In this document: piece by piece, positions 16,780 to 26,005 of the stretch | Numbering within the stretch: position 1 is the first letter of the stretch | Layout of the letters: every line of letters begins with the position of its first letter | Assembly: GCA_965195225.1 (NCBI GenBank) | Contig: CBDAFL010000171.1 | Coordinates: forward strand, 56,504 to 120,503 | Source of the DNA: JAHIKV01 sp965195225 | Lineage (GTDB): Bacteria > Planctomycetota > Planctomycetia > Pirellulales > Thermoguttaceae | Direction of reading: 5' to 3' | Length of the DNA stretch: 64,000 nucleotides | The notes under the pieces: generated by a model | What the model saw: only the letters and a program-made list of their open reading frames with translations | Databases searched by the model: none | Told to the model about the DNA's origin: nothing | Made by a program: the position numbers and the translations under genes

Positions 16780-16813
16780 GAAAGTTTTCAGTTATCAGAG
16801 CGTGTGAATTTTT

Positions 16814-16871
16814 GTAGGGTGCGTGAAACGCACCATAACCGGTAGTGCACGGTGCGTTTCACGCACCCTAC
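16814..16871. repeat. Perfect 21-bp palindrome
   Basis: Arms 16814-16834 (GTAGGGTGCGTGAAACGCACC is the full arm less its last base when cut to twenty) and 16851-16871 are perfect inverted copies around a 16-base loop. It is followed directly by degenerate heptamers of the ACTACCC/ACTATCC type (16874-16908), ending at the permease start. It lies inside the ABC operon, so it may trim or attenuate the transcript; it looks like a dispersed repeat. Confidence 0.8.
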
Positions 16872-16911
16872 CCACTACCCACTATCCACTATCCACTGCC
16901 CACTGCTTCCA

Positions 16912-19632
16912 ATGAACATCAACGTGCTGTTTGCCGTTTTTCGACGAAACTTCGTCAGTTACTTTGCCAACCCGACGGGCTACGTGTTCATCTGCCTGTT
17001 CGTGCTGCTCGGTGCGATAGCCGCCTTCTGGGTGCCGGCGTTCTTCGGCAACAATCTGGCGAACCTCGACCAACTCAGCTTCTGGCTGCCGTTCATCATG
17101 CTGGTCTACATCCCCTCGATCACGATGGGCGTGTGGGCCGATGAGCGCAAGCAGGGGACCGACGAGTTGCTGCTGACCATCCCGGCCGGCGATTTCGAGA
17201 TCGTGTTGGGTAAGTATCTGGCCGCGGTCGCCATCTTCACCGTCTCCCTGATCTTTTCGCTGGTCTGCAACCTCGCCGTGCTGGAGTGGCTGGGCAATCC
17301 GGACGTGGGCCTATTCGTCGGCACTTACGTCGGCTACTGGTTCGTGGGGCTGGCGATGCTCTCGATCGGCGTGGTGGCTTCCTTCCTCACCAGCAACATT
17401 ACCATCAGTTTCGTGCTGGGTGTGCTGCTGAACCTGCCGCTGGTGTTTCTCGCCTGGGCCGACGCGATCCTCGGCGGATTGGGACGCCAACAAATCATGG
17501 CCGTCAAAAGTTGGAGCATCGGCAACCGGCTGGACGACTTCAGCCACGGTGTGCTGAGCCTGTCCGGGGTGGCCTACTTCCTGATGATCGTCGTCGTCAT
17601 GCTCTACCTGAGCATGGTGTTGATCGGCCGCCGACATTGGTTCAGCGGCCGGTTCCGCTGGTCGCTGGCCGGCCACTACCTCGTGCGGACGCTGGCCCTG
17701 GGGACGATAGCCGTCGGCGCGGTGGTCCTTTTCCGCCACCACGACCTGCGGCTCGACGTGACCAGCGAGCAACTCAGTTCGATCTCGCCGCAAACACGCG
17801 AGTTGATCCGCAACCTGAAGGTGGAGCGGCCCGTGCGGATCGAGGCCTTCATCAGCCCCAGCGTACCGGAATCCTCCGTACAAACCCGATTGAATCTCTT
17901 GGCCGCGCTGCGGGAATTGCAGGCCCTGGGGGGCGACAGGCTGGAAGTGGAAATCCACAGTACCGAACGCTTCAGCAAGGAGGCCGCCCTGGCCGAGGAC
18001 CGCTACGGCATCGAGCCGCATCAGGTCACCACCCTCAACCACGGGGCGATGGCCGTCGATTACATCTTTCTGGACGTGGCGGTAAAGTGCGGATCGGGCG
18101 AGCCGCTGATTACCTTCATCGACCGCGGCATACCCGTCGAATACGAACTGGTCCGCTCGATATGCACCGTCGGCCAACAGCAACGGAAGAAGGTGGGTGT
18201 GCTCGAAACCGACGCCAAGCTGTTTGGCGGCTTCAACATGCAAAGCATGTCGGCCAACCCCGACTGGCCGATTATCGACGAATTGAAGAAACAATACGAG
18301 GTCGTCCGCGTCGATCCGACCAAGCCGATCGTCGAGCGGTACGACGTGCTGCTGGCCGTTCAGGCCTCGTCGCTGGGACCGCAAGAGATGAACAACTTCA
18401 TCGCGGCGGTCCGCGCCGGCCAACCGACGGCGATCTTCGAGGATCCCGCCCCGATGTTTTGCCCGGGCGTACCCGCCACCAGCGCGCCGCGCCAACCGCC
18501 GGGCGGAATGAACGCCATGTTCATGCGGCAGCAACCCGTGCCGAAGGGCGACATCAGGCCGCTCTGGAGCTTGCTCGGCATCGATTTCCCCGCCGATCAG
18601 GTCGTCTGGCAAGACTACAATCCGTATCCTAGGTTCAGTCAGTTCCCGGTCGAGTTCGTGTTCGTCGATGACGCTTGCGGCAACGATCGGCCCTTCAGCC
18701 CGAAAGACCCGATCAGCGCCGGGTTGCAGCACATGCTCTTCCCGTTCCCGGGCCACTTTTCCAAGTTGAACTCGTCGAAGTTCGATTTTGTTCCTTTGGT
18801 TAAAACCGGCGAGGAAACCGGCACGGTCCTCTACCGCGATCTGATGCAGATGACTCCCTACGGACCGCGCGGCGGCTTGAACCCCAACCGCCGGAAAACC
18901 CCCACGGGCGTGTCGTATATCGAGGCCGCGCATATCCGGGGTAAAATCTCGCTCGATCCGCCGGTCGCCGATCCCGAGAAAAAAGACGCGGAGAATAAAC
19001 CCCGCGAATCGCAAATCGACGTCGTGCTGGTGCCCGACATCGACATGCTTTCGCGAGATTTCTTCCGGCTCCGCGAGCAGGGCAACGTGCCCGAGGCCGG
19101 CGGCAATTTCAACTTCGACAACGTCACCTTCGTGCTCAACGCGCTCGATGAGTTGGCCGGCGATCGGCGATTCATCGATATCCGCAAGCGGCGTCCGGCC
19201 CATCGCACGCTGGCGCGCATCGAGGAGCGGACCAAGGAGGCCCGGCAAAAAGCCACCGACGCCCAAGACCAGTTCACCAAGGAATACGAGATTCTGCAAC
19301 TGCAGGAAGAGGAGGCGATGCAAAGAAAACTCGCCGAACTGAAACAACGCAAGAATATCGACCTGCAACAAATGGCCATCGAGTTGGGAATGATGCAACG
19401 AAACCTCGAACGCATCAAAGAGGCCAAGCTCGAACAAGCCCGCCAGGATAAGGACCGCGACATCAACAAAAGCGAGACCGAGTTGAACCTGGAGGTCAAT
19501 CGCGTTCAGGACCAATACAAGTTGTGGGCGGTGTTGTTGCCGCCCATCCCACCGCTGCTGGTGGCGCTGATCGTGTTTTTCACCCGCCGCGCCCGCGAGC
19601 GGGAAGGCGTTTCCCGGTCGCGATTGCGATGA
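16912..19632 (+). CDS. ABC-2 permease fused to GldG-type auxiliary domain
   Basis: 906 residues from ATG 16912 (MNINVLFAVFRRNF), which I prefer because the upstream extension is only repeat sequence. The first 270 residues are an ABC-2-type permease with six to seven membrane helices. Then follows a large extracytoplasmic GldG / ABC-auxiliary domain (LRLDVTSEQLSSISPQTRELIRNL, EAFISPSVPESSVQTRLNLLAALREL, VGVLETDAKL, DVLLAVQASSLGPQEMNNF). Residues about 780-880 are a long charged coiled coil rich in Gln/Glu/Lys, and a last membrane helix is followed by TRRARERE. Fusion of permease and GldG in one chain is the notable point; in Bacteroidetes they are separate genes. It works with the preceding ATPase and the DUF4340 protein. 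Confidence 0.88.
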   Translation: MNINVLFAVFRRNFVSYFANPTGYVFICLFVLLGAIAAFWVPAFFGNNLANLDQLSFWLPFIMLVYIPSITMGVWADERKQGTDELLLTIPAGDFEIVLGKYLAAVAIFTVSLIFSLVCNLAVLEWLGNPDVGLFVGTYVGYWFVGLAMLSIGVVASFLTSNITISFVLGVLLNLPLVFLAWADAILGGLGRQQIMAVKSWSIGNRLDDFSHGVLSLSGVAYFLMIVVVMLYLSMVLIGRRHWFSGRFRWSLAGHYLVRTLALGTIAVGAVVLFRHHDLRLDVTSEQLSSISPQTRELIRNLKVERPVRIEAFISPSVPESSVQTRLNLLAALRELQALGGDRLEVEIHSTERFSKEAALAEDRYGIEPHQVTTLNHGAMAVDYIFLDVAVKCGSGEPLITFIDRGIPVEYELVRSICTVGQQQRKKVGVLETDAKLFGGFNMQSMSANPDWPIIDELKKQYEVVRVDPTKPIVERYDVLLAVQASSLGPQEMNNFIAAVRAGQPTAIFEDPAPMFCPGVPATSAPRQPPGGMNAMFMRQQPVPKGDIRPLWSLLGIDFPADQVVWQDYNPYPRFSQFPVEFVFVDDACGNDRPFSPKDPISAGLQHMLFPFPGHFSKLNSSKFDFVPLVKTGEETGTVLYRDLMQMTPYGPRGGLNPNRRKTPTGVSYIEAAHIRGKISLDPPVADPEKKDAENKPRESQIDVVLVPDIDMLSRDFFRLREQGNVPEAGGNFNFDNVTFVLNALDELAGDRRFIDIRKRRPAHRTLARIEERTKEARQKATDAQDQFTKEYEILQLQEEEAMQRKLAELKQRKNIDLQQMAIELGMMQRNLERIKEAKLEQARQDKDRDINKSETELNLEVNRVQDQYKLWAVLLPPIPPLLVALIVFFTRRAREREGVSRSRLR

Positions 19633-19728
19633 GATAGTGGGTAGTGGATAGTGAAAGTAAACCAACCGCTTGCGGTTTCGCACGCCAATTGTTCTGAAAA
19701 CTGATAACTGACAACTGAAAACTTTCCC
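19633..19728. repeat. Heptamer arrays in the gap before the DUF4340 gene
   Basis: Two arrays: GATAGTG, GGTAGTG, GATAGTG at 19633-19653, and AAAACTG, ATAACTG, ACAACTG, AAAACTT at 19697-19724. Between them lies the dispersed word ACCGCTTGCGGTTTCGCACG. The second array ends four bases before the DUF4340 start codon, leaving no classical ribosome binding site. Confidence 0.75.
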
Positions 19729-21390
19729 ATGAACGAAATCTCGAAAACACTGACATTCGTGTCCGTGGCCGCCGCGGTGGTGCTGCTGGCCGTATTTACC
19801 CGGCCGGTGTTGCACACGGTGAACCCCGACGATCTGCGCGGGCAACCGCTGTACCCCGACTTCAAGGATCCGTTGGCGGTGACCAGTCTGGAGATCGTCG
19901 AGTTCGACGACGAGACCGCCACGGTGCATCCGTTCCTGGTCAAGCAGGTGGAGGTGAAGGGCGTAACCCGCTGGGTGATCCCCTCGCACGACAACTATCC
20001 GGCCGACGCCAAGGATCAGGTGGCATCGGCGGCCGCCGGGATGATGGGCCTGAAAATCCTCGAAGTGGCCGGCGACCAGCGGAGAGATCAGCGCGAATAC
20101 GGCGTTATCGACCCCGACCCGAAGGCGCTTCGAGTCGGCGCCACCGGCGTGGGCGAGCGGATCGTTATGCAAGACAAGGACGGCAAGGAACTGCTGGCAC
20201 TGGTGATCGGCAAGGAAGTGCCCGACCGGCCGGGGTTGCGCTACGTCCGCAAGGTCGGCGAGAACCCGGTCTGCGTCGTCGAGATAAACACGTCTAAACT
20301 CTCCACGAAGTTCGACGATTGGATCGAGCGAAACCTGCTGGGGATAACAACCTGGGACATGCGCCGCTTGTGGTTTCGCGACTACTCGGTCGACGAGCTG
20401 AACGCGGCCCTGATCCAACGCGGCGACATGCGAATCGCCTACGACGACGACGGCCAGCAGCACTGGAAACTGATCGAGGACCGGAAGTACGAGGCCGGCA
20501 AGTGGACCACGGTGAAACTGGCCGAAGACGATGAGTTGAACGCAGCCAAGCTGGGCGAGATGAAGACCGCCCTGGACGATCTGAAGATCGTCGATGTCAG
20601 ACTCAAGCCGGCCGGTCTGAGCGCCGACTTGAAGGCGGCCGCCGATTTCGCCGATCAGCAGGAGGCCGTCCAGTCGCTGGCCCGCAAGGGATTCTTCGTG
20701 GCCAAGCTCGACAAGCGGGTGGAATTATTCTCCAACGAGGGCGAGGTCCGCGTAACGATGAAGGACGGCGTCGAGTACGTCCTTCGGTTCGGCGAGATCG
20801 CCGTCGGCAGTGCGGTTAAGAAGGACAAGCCGAAGGAGGGTGAAGAAGCCAAGCAGCCCGACAATGGAGTGAACCGCTACCTGTTCGTCATGGCCGAGTT
20901 CAACCCGGACATCATCCCCAAGCCGCAATTCGAGCCGTTGCCCGAGATAAAGCAGGAAGGCGACGCGAAGCAGCCGGAAGACAAGAAAGCCGAAGAGAAA
21001 AAGCCGGACGAGCAGAAACCCGAGGCGGAAAAGGCCGACGAAGACCAGCCACCCAAGCCCGTCGAGAAAACCGAAGCGGAACTGAAGGCCGAACGCGAGC
21101 GGATCGAGCGTGACAACCAGCGGAAGCAGGACGAATACGATCGGCTTGTATCCGATGGGAAGAAGCGTATGGCCGACCTGAACGCCCGCTTCGCCGACTG
21201 GTACTACATCATCTCCAACGACGTCTTCCAGAAAATCCATCTAACCCGCGACGAGCTAATCAAGAAGAAGGAGAAGCCGGCCGAAGGCGAACAGGGCAAA
21301 GCCGGTCCTTTAGGTGCGCCCAGCGACGTAGCCTTTCCCGCCGAGGTGTTGGACAAGCTCAAGGCCCAGCGACCGGCCGGGGAGAAATAA
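19729..21390 (+). CDS. DUF4340 domain-containing protein
   Basis: 553 residues. One N-terminal membrane helix (TLTFVSVAAAVVLLAVFTRPV) anchors an extracytoplasmic region. Pattern PLYPDFKDPLAVTSLEIVEFD, VASAAAGMMGLKILE, EYGVIDPDPKALRVG and LALVIGKEVPDRPGLRYVRK fits DUF4340, a family found beside GldG-type transporters. Residues about 410-460 are a Lys/Glu/Pro low-complexity linker (KPDEQKPEAEKADEDQPPKP), and the C-terminus is a charged helical tail. It is the third gene of the transporter set and probably an accessory envelope protein. Its function is unknown in the family. Confidence 0.85.
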   Translation: MNEISKTLTFVSVAAAVVLLAVFTRPVLHTVNPDDLRGQPLYPDFKDPLAVTSLEIVEFDDETATVHPFLVKQVEVKGVTRWVIPSHDNYPADAKDQVASAAAGMMGLKILEVAGDQRRDQREYGVIDPDPKALRVGATGVGERIVMQDKDGKELLALVIGKEVPDRPGLRYVRKVGENPVCVVEINTSKLSTKFDDWIERNLLGITTWDMRRLWFRDYSVDELNAALIQRGDMRIAYDDDGQQHWKLIEDRKYEAGKWTTVKLAEDDELNAAKLGEMKTALDDLKIVDVRLKPAGLSADLKAAADFADQQEAVQSLARKGFFVAKLDKRVELFSNEGEVRVTMKDGVEYVLRFGEIAVGSAVKKDKPKEGEEAKQPDNGVNRYLFVMAEFNPDIIPKPQFEPLPEIKQEGDAKQPEDKKAEEKKPDEQKPEAEKADEDQPPKPVEKTEAELKAERERIERDNQRKQDEYDRLVSDGKKRMADLNARFADWYYIISNDVFQKIHLTRDELIKKKEKPAEGEQGKAGPLGAPSDVAFPAEVLDKLKAQRPAGEK

Positions 21391-21450
21391 AGCCGCTTGG
21401 AGGTGGTCGCGATCAACGCCAACAGTGATGGACAGGTCGACGATAATGAA

Positions 21451-21912
21451 ATGAAAAAGCCTCTGCGGTGCATTGTTGACGCAGTCGGCGGCGCCGTTTT
21501 CACGAGCGTGGTTGCCGTAGTTTTCATTGGCGCTTTGGCATTGATCGCCATTCACTTCGGCAACACACATCCTGTCGATCGGGCAAGTGATTTGCGACGC
21601 CTGCCAGACCACTTGTTGTTCGCCGCCGTTGCCGGCCTTGTTATCGGCGCGTTCGCCGGCTTATCGTCACGGCTGATTGACGGACGTGTTTCATTCTTGC
21701 GCAGTCTCCCTATCATAGCGATCTGTATGGTCGTCGCCCGGCTGTATACTTTTCCTTCATACAAAACTTTTGACCCGACGGCGGCATATATTTCCTACGC
21801 GGCCACCATTTCGGCGGCAGTGGTCGGCGCGGTTATCGTTGTGGTTTGGGGGCTCCTGCTGAAGCGGTCCGACGCCCGACTCCACAAACCTGCAAACGAT
21901 ATTCACAATTAA
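21451..21912 (+). CDS. Small four-helix membrane protein, unknown
   Basis: 153 residues from ATG 21451 (MKKPLRCIVDAV), or 171 from an in-frame TTG at 21397 only six bases after the previous stop. Four hydrophobic segments are visible: AVFTSVVAVVFIGALALIAI, LLFAAVAGLVIGAFAGLSS, LRSLPIIAICMVVARLY and ISAAVVGAVIVVVWGLLL. No family is recognised. The next gene codes for a similarly small membrane protein, and the two are probably co-expressed. Confidence 0.55.
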   Translation: MKKPLRCIVDAVGGAVFTSVVAVVFIGALALIAIHFGNTHPVDRASDLRRLPDHLLFAAVAGLVIGAFAGLSSRLIDGRVSFLRSLPIIAICMVVARLYTFPSYKTFDPTAAYISYAATISAAVVGAVIVVVWGLLLKRSDARLHKPANDIHN

Positions 21913-21951
21913 CGGAGCCCCGTTTTCTCGCCGAAAACGGAAGGTGTCTAT

Positions 21952-22323
21952 ATGGATTACTCCTTTTTCGCCAACCCTCCGCCGCGTCAATTCTTCACGG
22001 GCGTCGGCGTGGGCATTTTCTTGTCCGCGATTCTGATCGTCGCTTTTCTCCGACGGTCCAATCGCGGCAGTTCGACCCGACCCAACGCTTTGGTCGTTCT
22101 AGCATTGATCACCGGTCCGCTGCTCGGGGCCGGAATCGCCGGATTAATGATCCTCTTCGGAGCCATTTATCATATGGAGAGGTTGTATTATCTCAAGTCT
22201 TTTGTGGTCGTGGGCGCGATCGCAGGCGTAATCGGTTCAATCCTGATCGGCCTGTTGGCCAAACCAGGTCGCGATAACGCCTCGAAATCAGCGAAGCCCG
22301 ACGATGTCACGAAGTCCTCCTGA
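21952..22323 (+). CDS. Small membrane protein, unknown
   Basis: 123 residues with three hydrophobic segments (FFTGVGVGIFLSAILIVAFL, ALVVLALITGPLLGAGIAGLMILFGAIY, SFVVVGAIAGVIGSILIGLLA) and a hydrophilic Lys/Asp/Ser tail. Gly/Ala/Ile-rich helices suggest tight packing in the membrane. ATG 21952 is preceded by GGAAGG about eight bases upstream. No family is recognised. It is flanked by another small membrane protein and a beta-propeller protein on the same strand. Confidence 0.6.
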   Translation: MDYSFFANPPPRQFFTGVGVGIFLSAILIVAFLRRSNRGSSTRPNALVVLALITGPLLGAGIAGLMILFGAIYHMERLYYLKSFVVVGAIAGVIGSILIGLLAKPGRDNASKSAKPDDVTKSS

Positions 22324-22364
22324 CAATCACGTGGTTGCTTATAACGCGAAGGGAGAACAATACA

Positions 22365-23528
22365 ATGCCCCCGACTTCAAATCCGATCCGTTGGCACGGA
22401 AACAAATCCTGCTGGAGACGGTCAGGACTGCGAACGCTGTCGATTTTGATTGCTTTCTTGATCGGCAGCCCCGATCTTGCTTTGTGTAAGGAGAGACCGG
22501 AATATCCGGTCGTATGTATTGCATCTCTCGCCGTGTCGCCATCCGGGGATAGCGTGGTTTTCGTCGTCGCGCGCGCCGATCCAAAGATGTATCAGGGACT
22601 TTTCAGCGAGAAAACCACTCCTACCGAACGGGCTCGTACGGTTCAGGAGTATAGTGCGACTTTTTCCTCTCGGCTTTGGGTGCTTTCGCTGAAAGACGGA
22701 AAAACACGCGAGACCAAAACGGAGGTAATGCCGTGCAGCAGTAGTCTTGCATGGAGTCCGGACGGTTCGTACGTCGCGTTTGTATCGGCACCGATTGAAA
22801 AGGACGCAAAGGGGAATCCCTCTCACAACAAGGATAACATTGGGTGTTTCCCTTTGCGCAGCGGCAAGGTTACAGCGTGGTATGGGACTTCCAATTGCCG
22901 CTCTCCAAAGTATAGCGCCGACGGACAATTCCTCGCATTCGTCCAAGACAACGATCTGGTCGCCGTCAACCTTTCCAACAATCAAACAAAAACGCTGCAA
23001 GACTCGGTATGGCGCTGGCAGTTGTACTGGAATCCAAAAAGTCCTCAATTGTATTACATCCGAAAAGGATCGGTGTGCGAATACAACCTGAGCAATAATA
23101 AACAGAGGGTTCTTTTTTCTGCGAACACTGAAGAGGATCAGTTTGCCAGCTTTCCGATCTGTTCGCCTGACGGCAAGCAAGTAGGGTTCCATCTCAACGA
23201 TAAATGGTTCCACACTATTAATCTGGCGTCCCTTGAAGTCGAGCGTCGTTTCAAATGCGACCATTATTTCGTTGACTTCGACTGGAATTCCTCGGGAATC
23301 TGCTATCTCGATACGGCAGACGGCGAGTATAAGAGCAAAGCCCGGCTGTTGGTATTTGATCCCAACACGGGTCAGTCGTCGTTGGTTGCCACGGGACCGT
23401 TCGCAATGCCTCGGTGGCTGAATAAATCTGAAATTCTAGTGCGACGCGGAAACGTCGAGTTGTGGACTTATCCCGTCGCGGGCGGACAAGGCAAGCGAGT
23501 GTTTTCCGGTGAGACCGTTCAGCGGTAA
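22365..23528 (+). CDS. Secreted TolB/WD40-like beta-propeller protein
   Basis: 387 residues from ATG 22365, chosen because GGGAG lies 10 bases upstream. An N-terminal signal-anchor-like segment (RTLSILIAFLIGSPDLALC) is followed by repeated propeller motifs: LAVSPSGDSVVFVVAR, SLAWSPDGSYVAFVSAP, SPKYSADGQFLAFVQD, QLYWNPKSPQLYYIRK, FPICSPDGKQVGFHLND and DFDWNSSGICYLDTADG. The S-x-DG-x-x-hydrophobic pattern is that of TolB/PD40 blades, with about six or seven blades. Such propellers bind proteins or glycans. It is somewhat AT-richer than the neighbouring transporter genes. Confidence 0.7.
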   Translation: MPPTSNPIRWHGNKSCWRRSGLRTLSILIAFLIGSPDLALCKERPEYPVVCIASLAVSPSGDSVVFVVARADPKMYQGLFSEKTTPTERARTVQEYSATFSSRLWVLSLKDGKTRETKTEVMPCSSSLAWSPDGSYVAFVSAPIEKDAKGNPSHNKDNIGCFPLRSGKVTAWYGTSNCRSPKYSADGQFLAFVQDNDLVAVNLSNNQTKTLQDSVWRWQLYWNPKSPQLYYIRKGSVCEYNLSNNKQRVLFSANTEEDQFASFPICSPDGKQVGFHLNDKWFHTINLASLEVERRFKCDHYFVDFDWNSSGICYLDTADGEYKSKARLLVFDPNTGQSSLVATGPFAMPRWLNKSEILVRRGNVELWTYPVAGGQGKRVFSGETVQR

Positions 23529-23572
23529 CACGACGCCGACAAGGGAGGCATGGCTTTATGAATCGCGGGTGG

Positions 23573-23674
23573 CCCCGATAGCTTGGCTATCGGGGTGCCG
23601 CAGGCACGAGAGGAACTCCGCATAACACGAAAACCTCCTGCGGCTTCGCCGCCCCGATAGACGAGCTATCGGGG
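23573..23674. repeat. Pair of CCCCGATAG...CTATCGGGG palindromes
   Basis: Palindromes at 23573-23595 and 23652-23674 share the arms CCCCGATAGC/GCTATCGGGG and lie between convergent genes. They look like REP-type units and may form a bidirectional terminator. Confidence 0.7.
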
Positions 23675-23689
23675 CTACCCACTTAATGT

Positions 23690-25084
23690 TTATGGCTGAA
23701 AATACGTCGGCTCCGTGATCCGTGTGCCGGGGGGGAGCTTTTCCGAGAGTTGCTCGGAATCCAGCGCAAATAGCGGGCTGATCTCCACCTGCACGTCGTT
23801 GCCCACCTCCGCGCCGGCCTGACGTAGCCAATTGCGGTGCAACGCCATCAACTGGTCGCGGACTATCTCCGGTGTGTCCTGCTCAGCGCCCGAGGCATTC
23901 TTTAACGGAGCAAACGCCAGCCGACGATCCACCTCCATCACAATCGCATTGCGGGCTTGCGGCATCAGGTCGAAGATGAACCGCTCGAACTTCACCGCAT
24001 TCGGCTCCAACGGCTCGACGCGCCGGCCGGAGTGGTCGAGATGGGCAACCGCCTTCCGCGCCACGTGGAACGGAAGCGCGTCGGCCGATTCGACGGAGCG
24101 CCGCAGCAACTCGGCGGAGATTACATGCACGGCGATGCTGCCGGCCCAAATGGTCAGCGATCCGTCCGGGTTGCGAAGGTTTGCCGCCTTGTCGGGTAAG
24201 TCGCTGTATTCGATCACATACAGCCGTCCGTCAACCTGCACGACGTTCCCCACCCGCTCCAACGGATCCCGCTTGGCGATGACTTGCGTGGTCAGTTCCG
24301 AATCGGCCAGCAGGTGGTGGCCGATCACCTCCAGCCCGCAGATATCGACCAGCGGATTGTCCACCTGAAAGTAGAACAGGTGTTCGACGCCGCGCCGCTG
24401 GATGTCGTCCAGCGCGCCGCCGTGGAGCAACGCGGCCGACATGCCGCCGTGTCCGTCGGGGCTGGCGGCGATTTGCCCGTGTTCCTCCAGCAACACGCGG
24501 CCGGTTTCGGCGTCTACCGCGGGCATGGTGCCCTGGCAGAAAATCAGCAGGTCGTCGGCCGGCAGCCCGAACCGCTCGTGGGCGGCGAAAAACTCGACCG
24601 TTTGCCGATGCGTGGCGGGGCTGGTCATCAGATAGAGCGGAATCCGCGCGCCGTAACGCCGGGCCGCGGCGACGATTTTCTCGACGTGAACCTGGAACAG
24701 TGTTTTGTCCGAAAGCGGCCCGATGGGAAACATCCCTTTTGGCCGATCGAATCCCAGCCGCGTCCCTTGTCCGCCGGCCACCAGGATTGTGCCGATCCGT
24801 CCGGCGTGGATCGCCTCCGCGCCGCGTCGCCGGGCTTTGCTTTGTTCGGCGGTCGCTACACTGTTCAAGCGAATCGCCGGCGGCGGCTCGGCCCGCGCGA
24901 TCAACTCATGCACGTTGCTCTGCCGATCGCGGTCGGCGTGGAGCCGGCGGATCAGCTCGAAATCGATCCGGTCGATCTGCTCCGCCAGCGACCGGCGCTG
25001 TTGCGGATCGAGCCGGTCCCAGAAGGCCAACAGGTGTTCCTGGCCGTGCGGGCCAAGGACAGCGTGGAGTCGTTCTTTTGGCAT
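23690..25084 (-). CDS. UTP-sugar pyrophosphorylase (UDP-GlcNAc/UDP-GalNAc diphosphorylase family)
   Basis: 464 residues from the ATG at 25084. The nucleotide-binding signature TILVAGGQGTRLGFDRPKGMFPIG (about 99-122) is that of eukaryotic-type UDP-N-acetylglucosamine pyrophosphorylases, and YLMTSPATHRQTVEFF, FYFQVDNPLVDICGLEVIGHH and FERFIFDLMP are further family-like stretches. The enzyme makes UDP-sugar from UTP and sugar 1-phosphate, feeding cell-surface glycans; whether GlcNAc, GalNAc or glucose is used cannot be told. It differs from bacterial GlmU. It lies 20 bases downstream of a nitroreductase gene, so the pair is probably one transcript. Confidence 0.85.
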   Translation of the reverse strand: MPKERLHAVLGPHGQEHLLAFWDRLDPQQRRSLAEQIDRIDFELIRRLHADRDRQSNVHELIARAEPPPAIRLNSVATAEQSKARRRGAEAIHAGRIGTILVAGGQGTRLGFDRPKGMFPIGPLSDKTLFQVHVEKIVAAARRYGARIPLYLMTSPATHRQTVEFFAAHERFGLPADDLLIFCQGTMPAVDAETGRVLLEEHGQIAASPDGHGGMSAALLHGGALDDIQRRGVEHLFYFQVDNPLVDICGLEVIGHHLLADSELTTQVIAKRDPLERVGNVVQVDGRLYVIEYSDLPDKAANLRNPDGSLTIWAGSIAVHVISAELLRRSVESADALPFHVARKAVAHLDHSGRRVEPLEPNAVKFERFIFDLMPQARNAIVMEVDRRLAFAPLKNASGAEQDTPEIVRDQLMALHRNWLRQAGAEVGNDVQVEISPLFALDSEQLSEKLPPGTRITEPTYFQP

Positions 25085-25104
25085 GGTAGAATTCGTCGCC
25101 CCGC

Positions 25105-25626
25105 TTATTCGTGGCGATTGAACCAAGCGCGTTGCTGGAAGGGGAGTTTTTCCCGCTGTACGCCCGGCTGTTCGGCAACCCCGATGGGCAACAGTATGCG
25201 GACGGTCCGATCCGGTGGAACGTCCAACAGCCGGCCGATTCGGCCCGCGCGGTCCTCGCTGCGCAGCGCCCCGTCGAGCCACACGCTGGAATAGCCCAAC
25301 GCGGTAATTGCCAGGAGCATGTTTTCGACCGCCGCCGCACAATCCTCGACGGCAAACGAGATTTCGGAAAAGACCGGCCGCGGATCGGTAATGCAAGCGA
25401 TTATCGCCTTGGCCGAGCGGCAGACCGGCTTGTCGACGATCTCGGCGATCTGGCCGAGCAGCGCCGGATCGTCGACGATAACGAACGTGGCGACCTGCTC
25501 GTTCTTCGCCGAGGGGGCCTGGATGCCGGCCTGAACGATCCGCTCCAAGTCCTCGCGCGGCACGGGCGCGTCGGTGAACCGGTCGCGATAGCTGTATCGT
25601 TTGGCAATGGTTTCAAATAGCTCCAT
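25105..25626 (-). CDS. Nitroreductase-family flavoprotein
   Basis: 173 residues. Family pattern: FETIAKRYSYRDRFTDAPVPREDLERIVQAGIQAPSAKNEQ at the N-terminus, where the Arg/Ser residues contact FMN phosphate, and AAVENMLLAITALGYSSVWL in the middle. These enzymes reduce nitro, quinone or similar groups with NAD(P)H using FMN. The substrate is unknown. It is the upstream gene of the pyrophosphorylase pair; no pathway link is obvious. Confidence 0.85.
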   Translation of the reverse strand: MELFETIAKRYSYRDRFTDAPVPREDLERIVQAGIQAPSAKNEQVATFVIVDDPALLGQIAEIVDKPVCRSAKAIIACITDPRPVFSEISFAVEDCAAAVENMLLAITALGYSSVWLDGALRSEDRAGRIGRLLDVPPDRTVRILLPIGVAEQPGVQREKLPFQQRAWFNRHE

Positions 25627-25660
25627 AACAATTGTTCCGATAGACGATCTTCCGGTGAAA

Positions 25661-26005
25661 TCAGACTATTCCCAGTGTGAACAACAGGCGACTTTCCACG
25701 TCGTCAATCGTTTGCCGACTCACTAAGCCAAGTTTACGATAGAGGCGGCTTTTATCGAGTACTCGCAACTGATGACACAAAACAACTGAATCGTTTGCTA
25801 GACCTCCTTCGCCTCGATCAACACGAACGCATGATGGCAAGGTTGCGCGTCGGAGGTTCGTAGTAAGGGGAACGGCGATCAACGTGCTGGTAAAAGCGTT
25901 AATGGCATCGTTCTGAAGGATCAGCACAGGCCGGGAACCCGCCTGCTCGGAACCTCGTGTAGGGTTTAGGTCGGCCAACCAGATTTCCCCGCGAGCGACT
26001 TTCAC
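25661..26005 (-). CDS. mazF: MazF/PemK-type endoribonuclease toxin
   Basis: 114 residues from GTG 26005. The N-terminal pattern RGEIWLADLNPTRGSEQAGSRPVLILQND and PLTTNLRR are diagnostic of the MazF/PemK family, which cleaves mRNA at short motifs. Key residues are present (the Arg of the TRGSE loop, and the Ser/Thr region following SRPVLI). Its start codon overlaps the upstream stop as GTGA, and GGAGG lies seven bases upstream, inside the antitoxin gene: a typical coupled toxin-antitoxin pair. Toxin activity is expected to be released when the unstable antitoxin is degraded. Confidence 0.9.
   Translation of the reverse strand: MKVARGEIWLADLNPTRGSEQAGSRPVLILQNDAINAFTSTLIAVPLTTNLRRATLPSCVRVDRGEGGLANDSVVLCHQLRVLDKSRLYRKLGLVSRQTIDDVESRLLFTLGIV

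Noticed and set aside
17311..20463. 1050-residue minus-strand open frame
   Set aside because: It lies antisense to the permease/GldG and DUF4340 genes and follows from their codon bias; low-complexity and no domain.
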